Source of the DNA: an uncultured Bacteroidales bacterium
Lineage (GTDB): Bacteria > Bacteroidota > Bacteroidia > Bacteroidales > P3
Direction of reading: 5' to 3'
Length of the DNA: 64,000 bases
NCBI GenBank assembly: GCA_946401725.1
Contig: CAMIVE010000008.1
Location: 1 to 64,000, forward strand
This document shows positions 16,415 to 26,614 of this stretch, in pieces (position 1 is the stretch's first letter; the number at the start of each line of letters is the position of its first letter). The notes below the pieces were generated by a model. That model was given only the letters and a program-made list of their open reading frames with translations, was not told the origin of the DNA and made no database searches. A program made the translations under genes and the position numbers.

Positions 16415-19081
16415 TCAGTCCTCAAAAGAGAGTTTCCCGCGCTGTTTATCGAACTGGTATGCACCAAAGCGGCTCAAGCCCTCGCGGTTGATGATGAATT
16501 TATAGTCAACACCTTTAACCACGACCACTTCGACATTGAAAAGATGCTTCTGTCCAATCTGCATCTCATGGAAGATAATGGTCGTTTTGTCCAGTATATT
16601 GCCTTCGGGGTCGAACGCATTGTCGCGGTCAGGGAAGTCTTCTTTGTTGATGCGGCGCTGATAGAGGAAGTTCATTGCCTCTTCCCACGAAATGGCAATA
16701 GGCTCGGCATAGCGCTCGTCGATCAGCATCGGCATCTGCGAACCATTGACAATGCATGATATCTCACCCTTGGCAGAAGAAATCATCGTGGCTGGTATCG
16801 TACCTTCGTCATGGATGATTTCAGGCACATAGTCACTTTCCGGAATTGGCGTATTGACCAGGTCAATCACTTTGCCGTCTTCCGTGCGTTTGACAGTGGG
16901 CGTATCTGCAGCCAGGTTGTTGATGAGTTTCTTGGATACATAGTCCGTCCGCAGGATAAGGAATTCCAGACGACGGTTAAGCTGGTGGGCTGCTTCTTGA
17001 CGACCTTTGTCAGACATGTGTTCGATATAGTCGCATTCTAACACCGTACCCTCAGAGAAAGAATAGGGAACGCCGTCGACACGGATGGTCATATTACGGT
17101 CGAGGACGCGCGGCACACGTTCAGCATAGCCCTTGGCCACCAGTCGCTCCGGTTCGATACCACGGGAAATGAGGTAGTCGACCACTGACTGGGCACGGCG
17201 TTGCGACAGCGTATCGTTGGTCAGACCCAAAAATGGACGGCAGTCCGTATGGGCACGGAGTTCAATTACTACGTTGGGGTTGTTCACCATCACCAGATAG
17301 AGGTCCATCAGCGAATCCATAAATTCTTCTTTCAAGTCCCACTTGGCCAAATCGTAGCGGATCTCTGGCAGGACCACCGGCTGTTTGGGCACCGGCTCAA
17401 TACGGAAATCATGGACGATATCCTTGTCTGTTGTGTAGCCGCAAGTGCTCTCCGAACCCTCGATAGAGAAGTAGTCGACCTTCGAGACATACATTTTGTA
17501 GACCACATTGCGCTTGATTTGATCAACACCGAAACGGTAGAAACCCTGCTTGTTGGTATAAGTCTCCGATTCACTGCCGTCAGAACCCACAATACGCACC
17601 TTGGCTTTTTCCACCAACTGCATCGATTTCTCGTCACGGATGGTACCTTCGATACTGTAAAGCAGCGGAGGCAGTTCAAAGTAGAACAGGTCGTCGTTGA
17701 TCGGCGCAACTTTCTTGCCTTTCTTGTCGGTTTTCTTGTTATGGGGATCGTCGAAAGGACGGTTGGAGGAGAAGAAACCGCGCTCCAGCATATAGTGGTT
17801 GTCGCCGGGATAGTAAACGATACTCATCTCATCGTAAGACGAGTTGATGGGGATGCCCAAGTTCTCCGGTGTAGACCACTTGCGACCCGATTTCTCGGAA
17901 CGGAAGAGGTCCAAACCGCCAACGCCCGGCAGACCGTTGGATGAGAAATAGAGCGTGGAGTCGTCACGTAGTGTGGGGAAGACCTCGCGTCCAGCGCTGT
18001 TGACCGCACCTCCCAAGTTGACCGGGGTGCCGAAATCGTCATCAACTGACCGGCGAGTCACCATCCAAAGGTCGTAGTCGCCATAGCCGTTGGGCATGTT
18101 CGACGAGAAATACATGGTCAACTGGTCATGCGACAACGTCGGGTAGAGGTAGTTGTAAGCGGTGTCGCCCAGATTGATGCGGATTGGTTCTGACCATTCG
18201 CCATTCATCTCGGCGTCATCGTTTTTCTTGCCTTTCTTGCCTTTGGGCACATCCCCGGAAGAAGAACCTTTCTTGGAATAGTAAACAAAACAACCTCTGT
18301 CCTCATGCTCCATCTGGTCGCAACGCGAGAAGTAGATGGTGTTGCCGTCGGGCGAGAACCAAGCCTCACCTTCGTTGACTTCGGTATTGATTTTGCCACT
18401 CTTGTCCAGAAGTTCCACATCGTTTGTCCAGTTACCCTTGCGGTCCTGGAAGACATAGAAGAACTCGGAGAAAGCCTGACCCGTCCAAGCATCGTGCTTG
18501 TCGTTGCCGTCCGTGAAGCGAGAAGAGGTGAAGACCAGTTTGGTGGTATCGTCACCGATGAAACGGGGAGCCCAGTCGTTATAATCCGTAGACCATTTCT
18601 CAAGTTTTTTGATGGTGTGGCGTGTGCGGTTCATGAAGAGTTGGTTGACATAGATAATCGAAGCCTTACGCTGCTGTGCCAGCTTGTCGTCAGGCACCAA
18701 CTCCAGGTATTTGGCATAGTAATCGTCCGCCTCGTCGAATTTGTTCTCAAAGCGGTACATCTCCGCCATGTAGTAATAAAGTTTCGGCTCGGTAGTGTAG
18801 TATTTCTGGTTAATCAGTCGTTTATAGATACGCTCTGCCTTGGGGAAATTGTTCATCAGACGGTAACATTCACCCATCTGGAAATAACAACGGTTCTTTT
18901 CCGCCTTGTTGGAGGAAATTTTGTTGTAAGCTTCCTCGTATTTTTCCAAAGCAGCGATGAACTGCTTCTGGTTAAAGAGGTCATCCGCTTTCTGAGCCAA
19001 ACTTTTGGTCTGAGAGAAGGCCGTTGTTGCGAAAAAAAGTGAAACTGCAAGCAGTAAAAAACTTTTTTTGAATGTTTTCAT
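16415..19081 (-). CDS. PorE-like TPR/PD40/carboxypeptidase-regulatory/OmpA protein
   Basis: An 888-residue exported protein. Signal peptide 1-23; TPR-like helices about 25-200; PD40 beta-propeller blades about 200-490 (for example PTLSHDQLTMYFSSN and PTLRDDSTLYFSSNGLPG); a carboxypeptidase-regulatory-like domain about 495-590; an OmpA C-terminal peptidoglycan-binding domain about 600-730 (IELRAHTDCR, LSQRRAQSVVDYLISRGI, RLVAKGYAE); then about 150 extra residues. The first four parts match P. gingivalis PorE, which anchors the type IX secretion machine to peptidoglycan. Unlike PorE I see no lipobox. A T9SS role is possible, but related OmpA proteins also serve as general envelope anchors. Confidence 0.82.
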   Translation of the reverse strand: MKTFKKSFLLLAVSLFFATTAFSQTKSLAQKADDLFNQKQFIAALEKYEEAYNKISSNKAEKNRCYFQMGECYRLMNNFPKAERIYKRLINQKYYTTEPKLYYYMAEMYRFENKFDEADDYYAKYLELVPDDKLAQQRKASIIYVNQLFMNRTRHTIKKLEKWSTDYNDWAPRFIGDDTTKLVFTSSRFTDGNDKHDAWTGQAFSEFFYVFQDRKGNWTNDVELLDKSGKINTEVNEGEAWFSPDGNTIYFSRCDQMEHEDRGCFVYYSKKGSSSGDVPKGKKGKKNDDAEMNGEWSEPIRINLGDTAYNYLYPTLSHDQLTMYFSSNMPNGYGDYDLWMVTRRSVDDDFGTPVNLGGAVNSAGREVFPTLRDDSTLYFSSNGLPGVGGLDLFRSEKSGRKWSTPENLGIPINSSYDEMSIVYYPGDNHYMLERGFFSSNRPFDDPHNKKTDKKGKKVAPINDDLFYFELPPLLYSIEGTIRDEKSMQLVEKAKVRIVGSDGSESETYTNKQGFYRFGVDQIKRNVVYKMYVSKVDYFSIEGSESTCGYTTDKDIVHDFRIEPVPKQPVVLPEIRYDLAKWDLKEEFMDSLMDLYLVMVNNPNVVIELRAHTDCRPFLGLTNDTLSQRRAQSVVDYLISRGIEPERLVAKGYAERVPRVLDRNMTIRVDGVPYSFSEGTVLECDYIEHMSDKGRQEAAHQLNRRLEFLILRTDYVSKKLINNLAADTPTVKRTEDGKVIDLVNTPIPESDYVPEIIHDEGTIPATMISSAKGEISCIVNGSQMPMLIDERYAEPIAISWEEAMNFLYQRRINKEDFPDRDNAFDPEGNILDKTTIIFHEMQIGQKHLFNVEVVVVKGVDYKFIINREGLSRFGAYQFDKQRGKLSFED

Positions 19082-19125
19082 ATATGATACTTTTTCTTAT
19101 TCCGATATATAACTATATGGATTAC

Positions 19126-19164
19126 ATTGCGTTAAAAACACCTTAACAGTCTTTTTAGCGCAAT
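19126..19164 (-). repeat. Leader inverted repeat upstream of the PorE-like gene
   Basis: ATTGCGTTAAAAA (19126-19138) and TTTTTAGCGCAAT (19152-19164) pair at 12 of 13 positions around a 13 nt loop. It lies 45 bp upstream of the start codon at 19081 and shares ATTGCGTTAAAA with the sequence at 15391. It is a likely mRNA leader hairpin or binding site. Confidence 0.45.
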
Positions 19165-19242
19165 CAATCAATTTGCTAAAATACACATTTTTTTTGAAAC
19201 TGCATATTTTTTAGCAAAATAAAGCAAAAAAGAGACAAAAAA

Positions 19243-19686
19243 CTACAAGAAAAGTTCAGCGAAAGAGGTTTCGGTTTCGTATAGTTTCAGGGAGTAGAGC
19301 CGGACTCCTTCGGGGAATTTCCCTTCCAGCAGACGGGAAAAATAGCACAGCAGATTCTCGCAGGTGGGCTGAAACGACGTGATGACCATCTTGGGTTGGT
19401 CGTCCGATTGACCACCGCCATTGAGCAACGACAGATAAGGTGACCCCTCGGGCAAGACCAAGGCATGGTCCAACGGATCGATCACCTGTTGTTCGACAAT
19501 ATGTTTCAACTCGGAAAAATCCAGCACCATGCCGTTTTTTGCCGACTGACGGTCGTCAATCGGCTCTCCCATCACCGTGACGAAGAGCTTGTAGTTGTGT
19601 CCATGGATATTGCGGCATTTGCCGTCATAGCCACTCAAGGCATGCGCCATTTGGAATTCGAATTGCTTGGTAAGATGTATCTGCAT
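19243..19686 (-). CDS. queD: 6-carboxytetrahydropterin synthase (QueD family)
   Basis: A 147-residue protein of the PTPS/QueD fold, which makes 6-carboxy-5,6,7,8-tetrahydropterin for queuosine synthesis. Zinc ligands His15, His28 and His30 (NIHGHNYKLFV) and the catalytic Cys24 (DGKCRN) are all present, as is LDFSELKHIVEQQVIDPLDHALV with the catalytic Asp-His segment. It lies 37 bp after clpX in the same direction. Being a plain QueD with the CxxxHGH motif, queuosine is more likely than biopterin synthesis. Confidence 0.92.
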   Translation of the reverse strand: MQIHLTKQFEFQMAHALSGYDGKCRNIHGHNYKLFVTVMGEPIDDRQSAKNGMVLDFSELKHIVEQQVIDPLDHALVLPEGSPYLSLLNGGGQSDDQPKMVITSFQPTCENLLCYFSRLLEGKFPEGVRLYSLKLYETETSFAELFL

Positions 19687-19723
19687 GGGAAAAAGAATGA
19701 TATTAAACGTCCAACATGAACCG

Positions 19724-20965
19724 CTAACTTGCGAAAATATCTTTGGATTTGTCCAGTTTCTCAGACACCAACTTCTTGGTGATACGTATCTTGGTGCCTT
19801 TGTGTTCCGGCAACTCGAACATCAGATCGTTCATCACCGCCTCGACAATGGATCGTAGTCCACGTGCACCCAGCTTGTATGCCACTGCCGTGTCTACAAT
19901 CATCTCCAATGCCCCTTTGTCGAATTCCAATTCCACATTATCCATCTGAAACAGCGCCTTATACTGTTTAACCAACGCATTCTTCGGCTCTGTCAAGATA
20001 CGTCGTAACGCTTCGCGATCCAGTGGGTTGAGATGGGTGAGTACTGGGAAACGCCCTACCAACTCAGGTATCAGTCCGAACCGCTTCAAGTCCATCGGGA
20101 GAATATACCGCAGCATATTGTGCCTGTCTATCTCCTCACGGGTCTTGGTGCCGTTGAATCCCACCACATTAGATTTCATTCGCGAGGCAATATCACGCTC
20201 GATGCCGTCGAAAGCGCCTCCCGAGATAAAGAGGATATTGCGTGTATTGACCTGTATCATATGCTGTTCGGGATGCTTGCGTCCCCCTTGGGGCGGCACA
20301 TTGACCACAGCACCCTCCAAGAGCTTGAGCAATGCCTGCTGCACACCCTCGCCCGACACATCGCGAGTGATAGAAGGATTGTCGCTCTTGCGGGCTATCT
20401 TGTCGATCTCGTCGATGAAGACGATACCCCGCTCAGCCGCCGCCACATCGTAGTCAGCCGCCTGCAGCAGACGCACCAGCACATTCTCCACATCGTCGCC
20501 CACATAACCCGCCTCGGTCAGCGTCGTCGCATCGGCAATACAGAACGGGACATCAAGCATGCGCGCTATCGTTCTTGCCATCAATGTCTTGCCTGTACCC
20601 GTCTCTCCAACCAGGATGATATTCGACTTCTCTATCTCCACATCGTCGGCCTTGAGACCATTCTCAAAATAACGCAAGCGTTTGTAATGGTTGTAGACTG
20701 CCACCGCGAGTACCCGCTTGGCTTCTTCCTGCCCGATGACATATTGATCCATCAACGCTTTGATTTCAGCCGGTGTCGGAATCTTCCCGGTACGATGTTT
20801 GTGCGGTTTATGTGCTGACAATTCCTCTTTGTCGACAATCATTGCCGCCTGATGAACACAATCCGAGCAGATATAACCGTTCAGTCCGGTGAGCAGCATG
20901 GAACACTCCGATGCAGGTCGGCCACAAAAAGAGCAGCAATCTTCGATTTTTTTCTTATTGGACAT
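19724..20965 (-). CDS. clpX: ATP-dependent Clp protease ATP-binding subunit ClpX
   Basis: A 413-residue AAA+ unfoldase that feeds proteins to ClpP. The N-terminal zinc domain has Cys11, Cys14, Cys33 and Cys36 (CSFC and ICSDC). Walker A is GETGTGKT (120-127), Walker B is VFIDEIDK, the pore loop is AGYVGDDV and the RKH loop is GRKHPEQH. It follows rodA by 50 bp. clpP is not next to it, unlike in many bacteria, and would have to be elsewhere. Confidence 0.96.
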   Translation of the reverse strand: MSNKKKIEDCCSFCGRPASECSMLLTGLNGYICSDCVHQAAMIVDKEELSAHKPHKHRTGKIPTPAEIKALMDQYVIGQEEAKRVLAVAVYNHYKRLRYFENGLKADDVEIEKSNIILVGETGTGKTLMARTIARMLDVPFCIADATTLTEAGYVGDDVENVLVRLLQAADYDVAAAERGIVFIDEIDKIARKSDNPSITRDVSGEGVQQALLKLLEGAVVNVPPQGGRKHPEQHMIQVNTRNILFISGGAFDGIERDIASRMKSNVVGFNGTKTREEIDRHNMLRYILPMDLKRFGLIPELVGRFPVLTHLNPLDREALRRILTEPKNALVKQYKALFQMDNVELEFDKGALEMIVDTAVAYKLGARGLRSIVEAVMNDLMFELPEHKGTKIRITKKLVSEKLDKSKDIFAS

Positions 20966-21015
20966 GAGAGATGGTTAAAAAGTTTTTGGTTCTCGTATAT
21001 GAAGTTACCGTTGTT

Positions 21016-22266
21016 TTACAAAATAGTCTTCGTTCGTTCCTGGTCCTGACGCAGGAAGATGAAAAGCAACATCGTGAATGCCATCAGCGACGAACCACCG
21101 TAGCTGAAGAAAGGTAGTGGAATTCCGATAACCGGCAGCAGTCCCAAGACCATGCCGATATTGATAAAGACATGGACGAAAAGGATGCTGGCCACTGAAT
21201 AGCCATAAAAACGCGTAAATCGCGAATACTGACGTTCCGCCAACCGTACCAGCCGCAACAGCAGTGCTATGTATAGTGCTATCACCACTGTGGAACCCAT
21301 AAAGCCCCACTCCTCTCCTACCGTGCAGAAAATGAAGTCGGTCTCCTGTTCCGGGACGAAATCTGCTTTGGTGATGGTACCGTTCAGGAATCCCTTGCCG
21401 GCAATACCACCCGATCCGATAGCGATCTTAGACTGATGCACGTTGTAGCCCGTACTACGCGTATCCTCCGTCTTGCCCAACAGCACATAGATACGGTCAC
21501 GCTGGTGGGGTTCCAACACTTTTTCAAAGACAAAATCGACCGACATGGTAAACAACGAGCAAGCCAGAAAGAGACCGATAGCCCATACATAGTGTTTCCT
21601 TGTGCGTTTGTTCAACCAGACAAAAAGGTAGAAAATCGCAATGGCGGCCATAGATCCAATCACGATAAACTTGTTGACCAGCAACGCTGCCACAAAAAGC
21701 ACCGCCGCCACAAGTCCCGAAATAAGGATTTTGGGAGACATCCCCTCACGGAAAAGTGGCAGTAGGAAAGCACCGAACACCATTGCAGAACCCGTGTCGT
21801 GCTGCAATAGCGTCAGCAATGCAGGAATAAGTACAAACGACCAAGCAATGAGTTTCGTTTTCATCACCTTGTAGTCCGTGTCCGGATAACTCATGTATTT
21901 GGACAATGCCAATGCGGTGGCGAATTTGGCAAACTCCGACGGTTGGAATTTGAATGCGCCGAGATCGATCCACGAATGGCCGCCTTTGATGACCTGCGCA
22001 ATAAACAACGTGACCACAAGCAACACCAGCACCACCATGTAGATAATATATGCCGTGGATGAAAAGACACGCGCCTCGGTCATGGTAATCACCAAAGCAA
22101 GAAACAGCGATATGCCGATCCAAATCAGCTGTTTTCCGTGTCGCGTCGAGAAATCAAATACCGCCGCATGCGATTCGTCGTAGCAGGCCGCATAGATATT
22201 CAGCCATCCGAAGAAGAGAATGGCAAAATATAACAATAACGTTACCCAGTCTAACTTGTTTTCCAT
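21016..22266 (-). CDS. rodA: Rod shape-determining SEDS glycosyltransferase RodA
   Basis: A 416-residue polytopic SEDS protein that polymerises lipid II in the elongasome. About ten membrane segments are visible. Family signatures are GHSWIDLGAFKFQPSEFAK, DTGSAMVFGAFLLP, the catalytic Asp segment ETDFIFCTVGEEWGFMGS, and the C-terminal GIPLPFFSYGGSSL. It starts 6 bp after the stop of mrdA, its PBP2 partner, so they are translated from one mRNA. Confidence 0.95.
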   Translation of the reverse strand: MENKLDWVTLLLYFAILFFGWLNIYAACYDESHAAVFDFSTRHGKQLIWIGISLFLALVITMTEARVFSSTAYIIYMVVLVLLVVTLFIAQVIKGGHSWIDLGAFKFQPSEFAKFATALALSKYMSYPDTDYKVMKTKLIAWSFVLIPALLTLLQHDTGSAMVFGAFLLPLFREGMSPKILISGLVAAVLFVAALLVNKFIVIGSMAAIAIFYLFVWLNKRTRKHYVWAIGLFLACSLFTMSVDFVFEKVLEPHQRDRIYVLLGKTEDTRSTGYNVHQSKIAIGSGGIAGKGFLNGTITKADFVPEQETDFIFCTVGEEWGFMGSTVVIALYIALLLRLVRLAERQYSRFTRFYGYSVASILFVHVFINIGMVLGLLPVIGIPLPFFSYGGSSLMAFTMLLFIFLRQDQERTKTIL

Positions 22267-22272
22267 AGCGGT

Positions 22273-24120
22273 CTACTTCTTTTTCTTTTTATAAACACGT
22301 GTCAGCGGCAGTTTCTGGCAAGGATTGGTATCGCGGTACATCCGTTCAAAGTCTTTGCGTGCTACCTCGCCCTTGATGTATTTCTCAATGACAAGACTTG
22401 CAATAGGCGCAGCCCATGAACCGCCCGCGCCGGCATTCTCCACATAGACAGCCACAGCGATTTTCGGATTGTCCTTGGGCGCAAAAGCGATAAAGACAGA
22501 GTGGTCCTTGCCGATATTCTCTGCCGTACCAGTCTTGCCGCAGACATCGATATCCGGAATATTGGCTTTGTGGGCCGTACCCCCTCCCCCATGGACCACA
22601 TCATACATGCCGTTGGCAGCAATATCGAAGTACGACGACTTGATGCCCGTCTCATGTCTTTGGTAGAACTCCTCGTTGCGGGTGGAGTCGGGACCATAGT
22701 AACGCACCAGGTGCGGGGTATAGAAATAGCCCCTGTTGGCGACAATACACGCCAGATTAGCCATCTGAATCGGGACAACCATCACTTCGCCCTGACCGAT
22801 ACTGTTGGAGTAGATGGTGGAGAAAGCCCACCGTTCTCTTCCGTACCATTTGTTATAATATGCGGTGTCGGGGATATTGCCCGACTTGACATCCGGCAGG
22901 TCAATTCCTATCCGTGTCCCAAAACCGAAACGGTTCATATAGTCATGCCACACCATCAGTCCATACTGGCTGTCCTTGTATATGCTTTTGTATTTACCCT
23001 GCTGGATGATACGGCGATAGGTGTAATAGAAATAGGGATTGCACGACATCTTGATAGCCTCCTGCACGGAACGGGCACTGGGATGGCCGTGACAGCCAAT
23101 GACCTTATCACAGACAAACCCCTGTCCTGGAGTGATGACGCCCAGATTGAGTGCCGTCATGGCTTGAGCCACCTTGAAAATGGATCCCGGCGGATACTGG
23201 GCTTGGAGCGCCCTATTGAAAAGGGGTTTGCTGATGTCTTGCAGCAATTTCATATAGTTCTCTCCACGTTTGCGTCCCACCAACAGATTGGGATCATAGC
23301 AAGGCGCCGATACCAATGCCAGCACCTCGCCTGTCGAAGGTTCTATCGCCACAATACATCCTCGCTTGTTGGCCATCAGTTCCTCTGCATACTCCTGCAA
23401 TGTGGCATCGATGGTCGTATAGAGGTTACCCCCCTCTTCCGCCATGGTGTCGTTGGCCCCGTTCATATACGGACCGATTTCGCGGTTATGGACATCGACA
23501 TGCATAATCTTCTTCCCTTTGATGCCACGGAGTATCGGTTCGTACGATTTTTCCAGACCACTCTTACCTATATAGTCACCTTGACGGTAATAGTGGTCCC
23601 GCTCAATATCTTTGTCGTTCACCTCGCCCACATAGCCTAACACATGGGCGGCAATAGGCTTGTCATAGACACGGAGCGTACGCTGCTGGACATAGAAGCC
23701 ATGAAAACGGTAGAGATGATTCTGCCACGATCCATATTCCTCTTTGGAGATTTGCTTGATGAAGATGGAAGCCGAATAGGGGGAATAGCGGCGTGCCTTG
23801 TCCATCCTGCTATCAAAATCCTCGCGTGTGATGCCAATAACCCGACAGAAAAGATTCGTGTCCAAATCCTTGACCATACGAGGAATCACCATCAGGTCAT
23901 AGACAGCCTCATTGTAGACCAGCAAGCCGCCGTTACGGTCGTAGATAAGACCTCGGGCCGGGTACTGTGTGATGATGCGAAGCGCCTGCTGATCAGCCAG
24001 ATGACGGTAGCTGTCGTTGAAAATCTGCAGGAATGCCAACCGCACAACGAAAATCACCCCCACCAAAATGAAAATGATGCGGAACACCACACTTCTCTCC
24101 TTGTATTGATTAGAAGACAT
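22273..24120 (-). CDS. mrdA: Penicillin-binding protein 2 (peptidoglycan D,D-transpeptidase)
   Basis: A 615-residue class B PBP that crosslinks cell-wall peptides with RodA. It has an N-terminal membrane anchor (about 11-32), a PBP dimer domain (55-210) and a transpeptidase domain with SxxK at Ser313-Lys316 (PGSIFK), SxN at Ser359-Asn361 (MSCNPY) and KTG at 529-531 (CGKTGTAE). Start ATG at 24120 gives a normal MSSNQYKERS N-terminus and an 11 bp overlap with the upstream gene; the longer frame from 24156 would overlap by 47 bp. Confidence 0.95.
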   Translation of the reverse strand: MSSNQYKERSVVFRIIFILVGVIFVVRLAFLQIFNDSYRHLADQQALRIITQYPARGLIYDRNGGLLVYNEAVYDLMVIPRMVKDLDTNLFCRVIGITREDFDSRMDKARRYSPYSASIFIKQISKEEYGSWQNHLYRFHGFYVQQRTLRVYDKPIAAHVLGYVGEVNDKDIERDHYYRQGDYIGKSGLEKSYEPILRGIKGKKIMHVDVHNREIGPYMNGANDTMAEEGGNLYTTIDATLQEYAEELMANKRGCIVAIEPSTGEVLALVSAPCYDPNLLVGRKRGENYMKLLQDISKPLFNRALQAQYPPGSIFKVAQAMTALNLGVITPGQGFVCDKVIGCHGHPSARSVQEAIKMSCNPYFYYTYRRIIQQGKYKSIYKDSQYGLMVWHDYMNRFGFGTRIGIDLPDVKSGNIPDTAYYNKWYGRERWAFSTIYSNSIGQGEVMVVPIQMANLACIVANRGYFYTPHLVRYYGPDSTRNEEFYQRHETGIKSSYFDIAANGMYDVVHGGGGTAHKANIPDIDVCGKTGTAENIGKDHSVFIAFAPKDNPKIAVAVYVENAGAGGSWAAPIASLVIEKYIKGEVARKDFERMYRDTNPCQKLPLTRVYKKKKK

Positions 24121-26596
24121 AACCCTCCTCCTTTGGATTAGAATCGTTGGTGACAAACACTACTTTCCCTACAGGCTCCCGCATGGCTGAATCGAGTTGA
24201 TGCAAAGGTTCCGTGATATACGGGATATAATAACGCATGGCCGGCGACATGGACTCATAGTAGTCCATCTGCTCCCGGATATCGCGGCGGAGCTGAAGGA
24301 CCAACGTCTCGTACGTCTTGACATCACCAGCATGAAGGTAAGCCTGTGCCACGTTGTAGGTTATCTGCAAGTCACACAGACACTGTAGCGGGATGGCATT
24401 ACACACCGTGTCAAGCAACACTTTGGCTTGCGCGCTTGCACCTTGTGCATTGAGGTTCTCGGCTACCAGTACCGCATCGCGCCAGTACTGGCGCAGGAAA
24501 CTGCGGCTTGTCTCATCGATATAGATTGCTGTCAGCGGATTCCAATGGAGCCGTTCTGTCATCAGACGGAAAGAAACCGCCGCATCGACACTGTCGGCAT
24601 CGGCAGCAGCCAACCGATAGGCCATGCCGCAGAGTTGCATCCGGCCGGGAATACGGTTGTTATAACTGTCATACGCATACTGGCTGAAGAAGACCTCGCG
24701 TGCCGACCCGTTGTTGTCGACAATCATACGCATCCGGCCGTAGGGGCCCTTCTGCTGCCAACTGTCATCAGGCAACAAATCGCTCCCCTGACGCAGCAAC
24801 TGTTGCTTTGTCGAAATGCAATAACTGTCACATCCCAGCAACGAAAGGTTGATAACCTGCACATCTGTTCGGACACCTTCCACCTCCTGCAGATACCACA
24901 GCGGGAAAGTGTCGTTGTCACCGACAGTAAAAAGCAACGCCCTCTCCGAACAGGAGTTAAGCAGATTGAGCGCCGAATCGCGTGCGATGTAACGACCCGA
25001 CCGGTCATGATCATCCCAGTTCTGGCAAGCCATCAGCACCGGCGTCAGCAAAAGAACGGCCACGAACAATGGACTAACCACCCGACGGACTTTGGCGCGC
25101 TTGTAGCTGTGCGACAGCAACGCGTAGGCTCCCACGCCAATCCAGGCCGCAAAAGCATAGAAAGAGAGCACATAGGCATAGTCGCGCTCCCGCGGTTCAT
25201 AGAGTGGGTGGTTGAGGTAGACCGACAGCAGGATTCCCGTCATCAGGAACAACGTCATCAGCGACCAGAACCCTTTCTTGTCGCGTTTGGCATGCGCCAC
25301 GATACCGATGATGCCCAACAACAACGGCAGCAGGAAATAGCGGTTATGCGCTGCATCGGACATGGACGACGGCAGTCGCTGCGACGTACCCAGATACAAA
25401 CGATCCAACGGCGGGATCCCTGTGATGAACTGCCCACGCTGCAGGTTGCCAAAACCCTGCTGGTCATTGTAACGACCGGAGAAATTCCACATCAAGTAGC
25501 GGAAATACATGTAACCCAATTGATAGGAACCAAAAAAGAGCAGATTCTCCCCAAAAGTAGGTTTGTAATACTCTTTGCCATTGACATTGACCATCTTGCC
25601 ATGACGTCCTATCCAGTCGGTATAGTACTGCTCGGCATGTTCGTGGTGGGCCCACATACGGGGGAAGAACATATCCATCTCTTTGGCATAAACCGCTTTC
25701 CCGTTTTCGTATGCCACAACTGGCGAGTTGAAACAGCGGCCGTAAAGCAACGGTGCGTGCTCGTACTGGTCTCGTTCCACATACGCCTTGAACGCCTGCC
25801 ATGTGCTGGGGTCCCCTTGGTTGATTGGCGGATTGACATGGGCACGGATAGGAAGTATGGCGTAGGGAGTCAGCCCCACGAGAAAGAAAAGAACTGCCAC
25901 AAGAGCCATCCGGATTGTGGCGGCCACCCTCTTTCGCATCGGATCGAGAGTCTGCTCCTCCCTGGCCACTTTGTTGACCGCACAACGTTTCAAGATATAA
26001 ACCAGCAGCAACATTGGCACCGTCAACAACGTGAGTTGATGCACGCCCACCGAAAGACCCAGCAGGAATGCAGCCAGCAGCAGCCAGCGCGGCGCATAGC
26101 GCCGGTCGTCACATTGCGCCCACCGGACCATACACCACACAACAGCCGCCGAGAAAAGCATCGACAGGCTGTACACCTCGCTCTCCACTGCCGAGAACCA
26201 TGCTGTGTCGCAGAAGAGATAGCAGGCGCTCCCTATGGCGGCAGCAAACCAGATATGCCAGCGGTGTTCCTCAGCGTTATGCAATCGTTTCAGCAGCCGC
26301 ACCAATGTCCAGAAAAGGAACATCGCCGTCAAACCGCCCGCCACAGCCGAAAGGGCGTTGCTCCACCATGCCAGTCGCGACACATCGTCACCGGCAAGCA
26401 ACATGAAACAATGGGACAGCAATTGATAGAGCGGCGCTCCGGGAGGGTGGCCGATTTGGAGCTTGTAGGACGTGGCGATAAATTCGCCGCAGTCCCAGAA
26501 ACTGACCGTAGGCTCCAGGGTAAGCATGTAGATCAGCGTGCCCGCCACGGCGACGAGCCATCCAAAGACATTGTTCAGTACCCTTGATCTATGCAT
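24110..26596 (-). CDS. DUF2723 polytopic membrane protein
   Basis: An 828-residue protein with about ten to twelve N-terminal membrane segments and a soluble C-terminal half. The start (FGWLVAVAGTLIYMLTLEPT, then SFWDCGEFIATSYKLQIGHP) is the DUF2723 signature; this family has a GT-C glycosyltransferase-like layout with an acidic pair in the first loop. It may move sugars from a lipid carrier to a protein or glycan at the periplasmic face, but no member's reaction is established to my knowledge. It lies between lptE (18 bp gap) and mrdA (overlap), in an envelope operon. Confidence 0.85.
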   Translation of the reverse strand: MHRSRVLNNVFGWLVAVAGTLIYMLTLEPTVSFWDCGEFIATSYKLQIGHPPGAPLYQLLSHCFMLLAGDDVSRLAWWSNALSAVAGGLTAMFLFWTLVRLLKRLHNAEEHRWHIWFAAAIGSACYLFCDTAWFSAVESEVYSLSMLFSAAVVWCMVRWAQCDDRRYAPRWLLLAAFLLGLSVGVHQLTLLTVPMLLLVYILKRCAVNKVAREEQTLDPMRKRVAATIRMALVAVLFFLVGLTPYAILPIRAHVNPPINQGDPSTWQAFKAYVERDQYEHAPLLYGRCFNSPVVAYENGKAVYAKEMDMFFPRMWAHHEHAEQYYTDWIGRHGKMVNVNGKEYYKPTFGENLLFFGSYQLGYMYFRYLMWNFSGRYNDQQGFGNLQRGQFITGIPPLDRLYLGTSQRLPSSMSDAAHNRYFLLPLLLGIIGIVAHAKRDKKGFWSLMTLFLMTGILLSVYLNHPLYEPRERDYAYVLSFYAFAAWIGVGAYALLSHSYKRAKVRRVVSPLFVAVLLLTPVLMACQNWDDHDRSGRYIARDSALNLLNSCSERALLFTVGDNDTFPLWYLQEVEGVRTDVQVINLSLLGCDSYCISTKQQLLRQGSDLLPDDSWQQKGPYGRMRMIVDNNGSAREVFFSQYAYDSYNNRIPGRMQLCGMAYRLAAADADSVDAAVSFRLMTERLHWNPLTAIYIDETSRSFLRQYWRDAVLVAENLNAQGASAQAKVLLDTVCNAIPLQCLCDLQITYNVAQAYLHAGDVKTYETLVLQLRRDIREQMDYYESMSPAMRYYIPYITEPLHQLDSAMREPVGKVVFVTNDSNPKEEGYVF

Positions 26597-26614
26597 CCCT
26601 GTCCTTTCAAAGAG

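Noticed and set aside
22501-23640. 379-codon frame antisense to mrdA
   Set aside because: Lies wholly inside PBP2, whose active-site motifs are complete.
24428-26587. 719-codon open frame antisense to the DUF2723 gene
   Set aside because: It mirrors a well supported membrane protein gene; the antisense product is His/Gln/Arg-rich and matches no fold.
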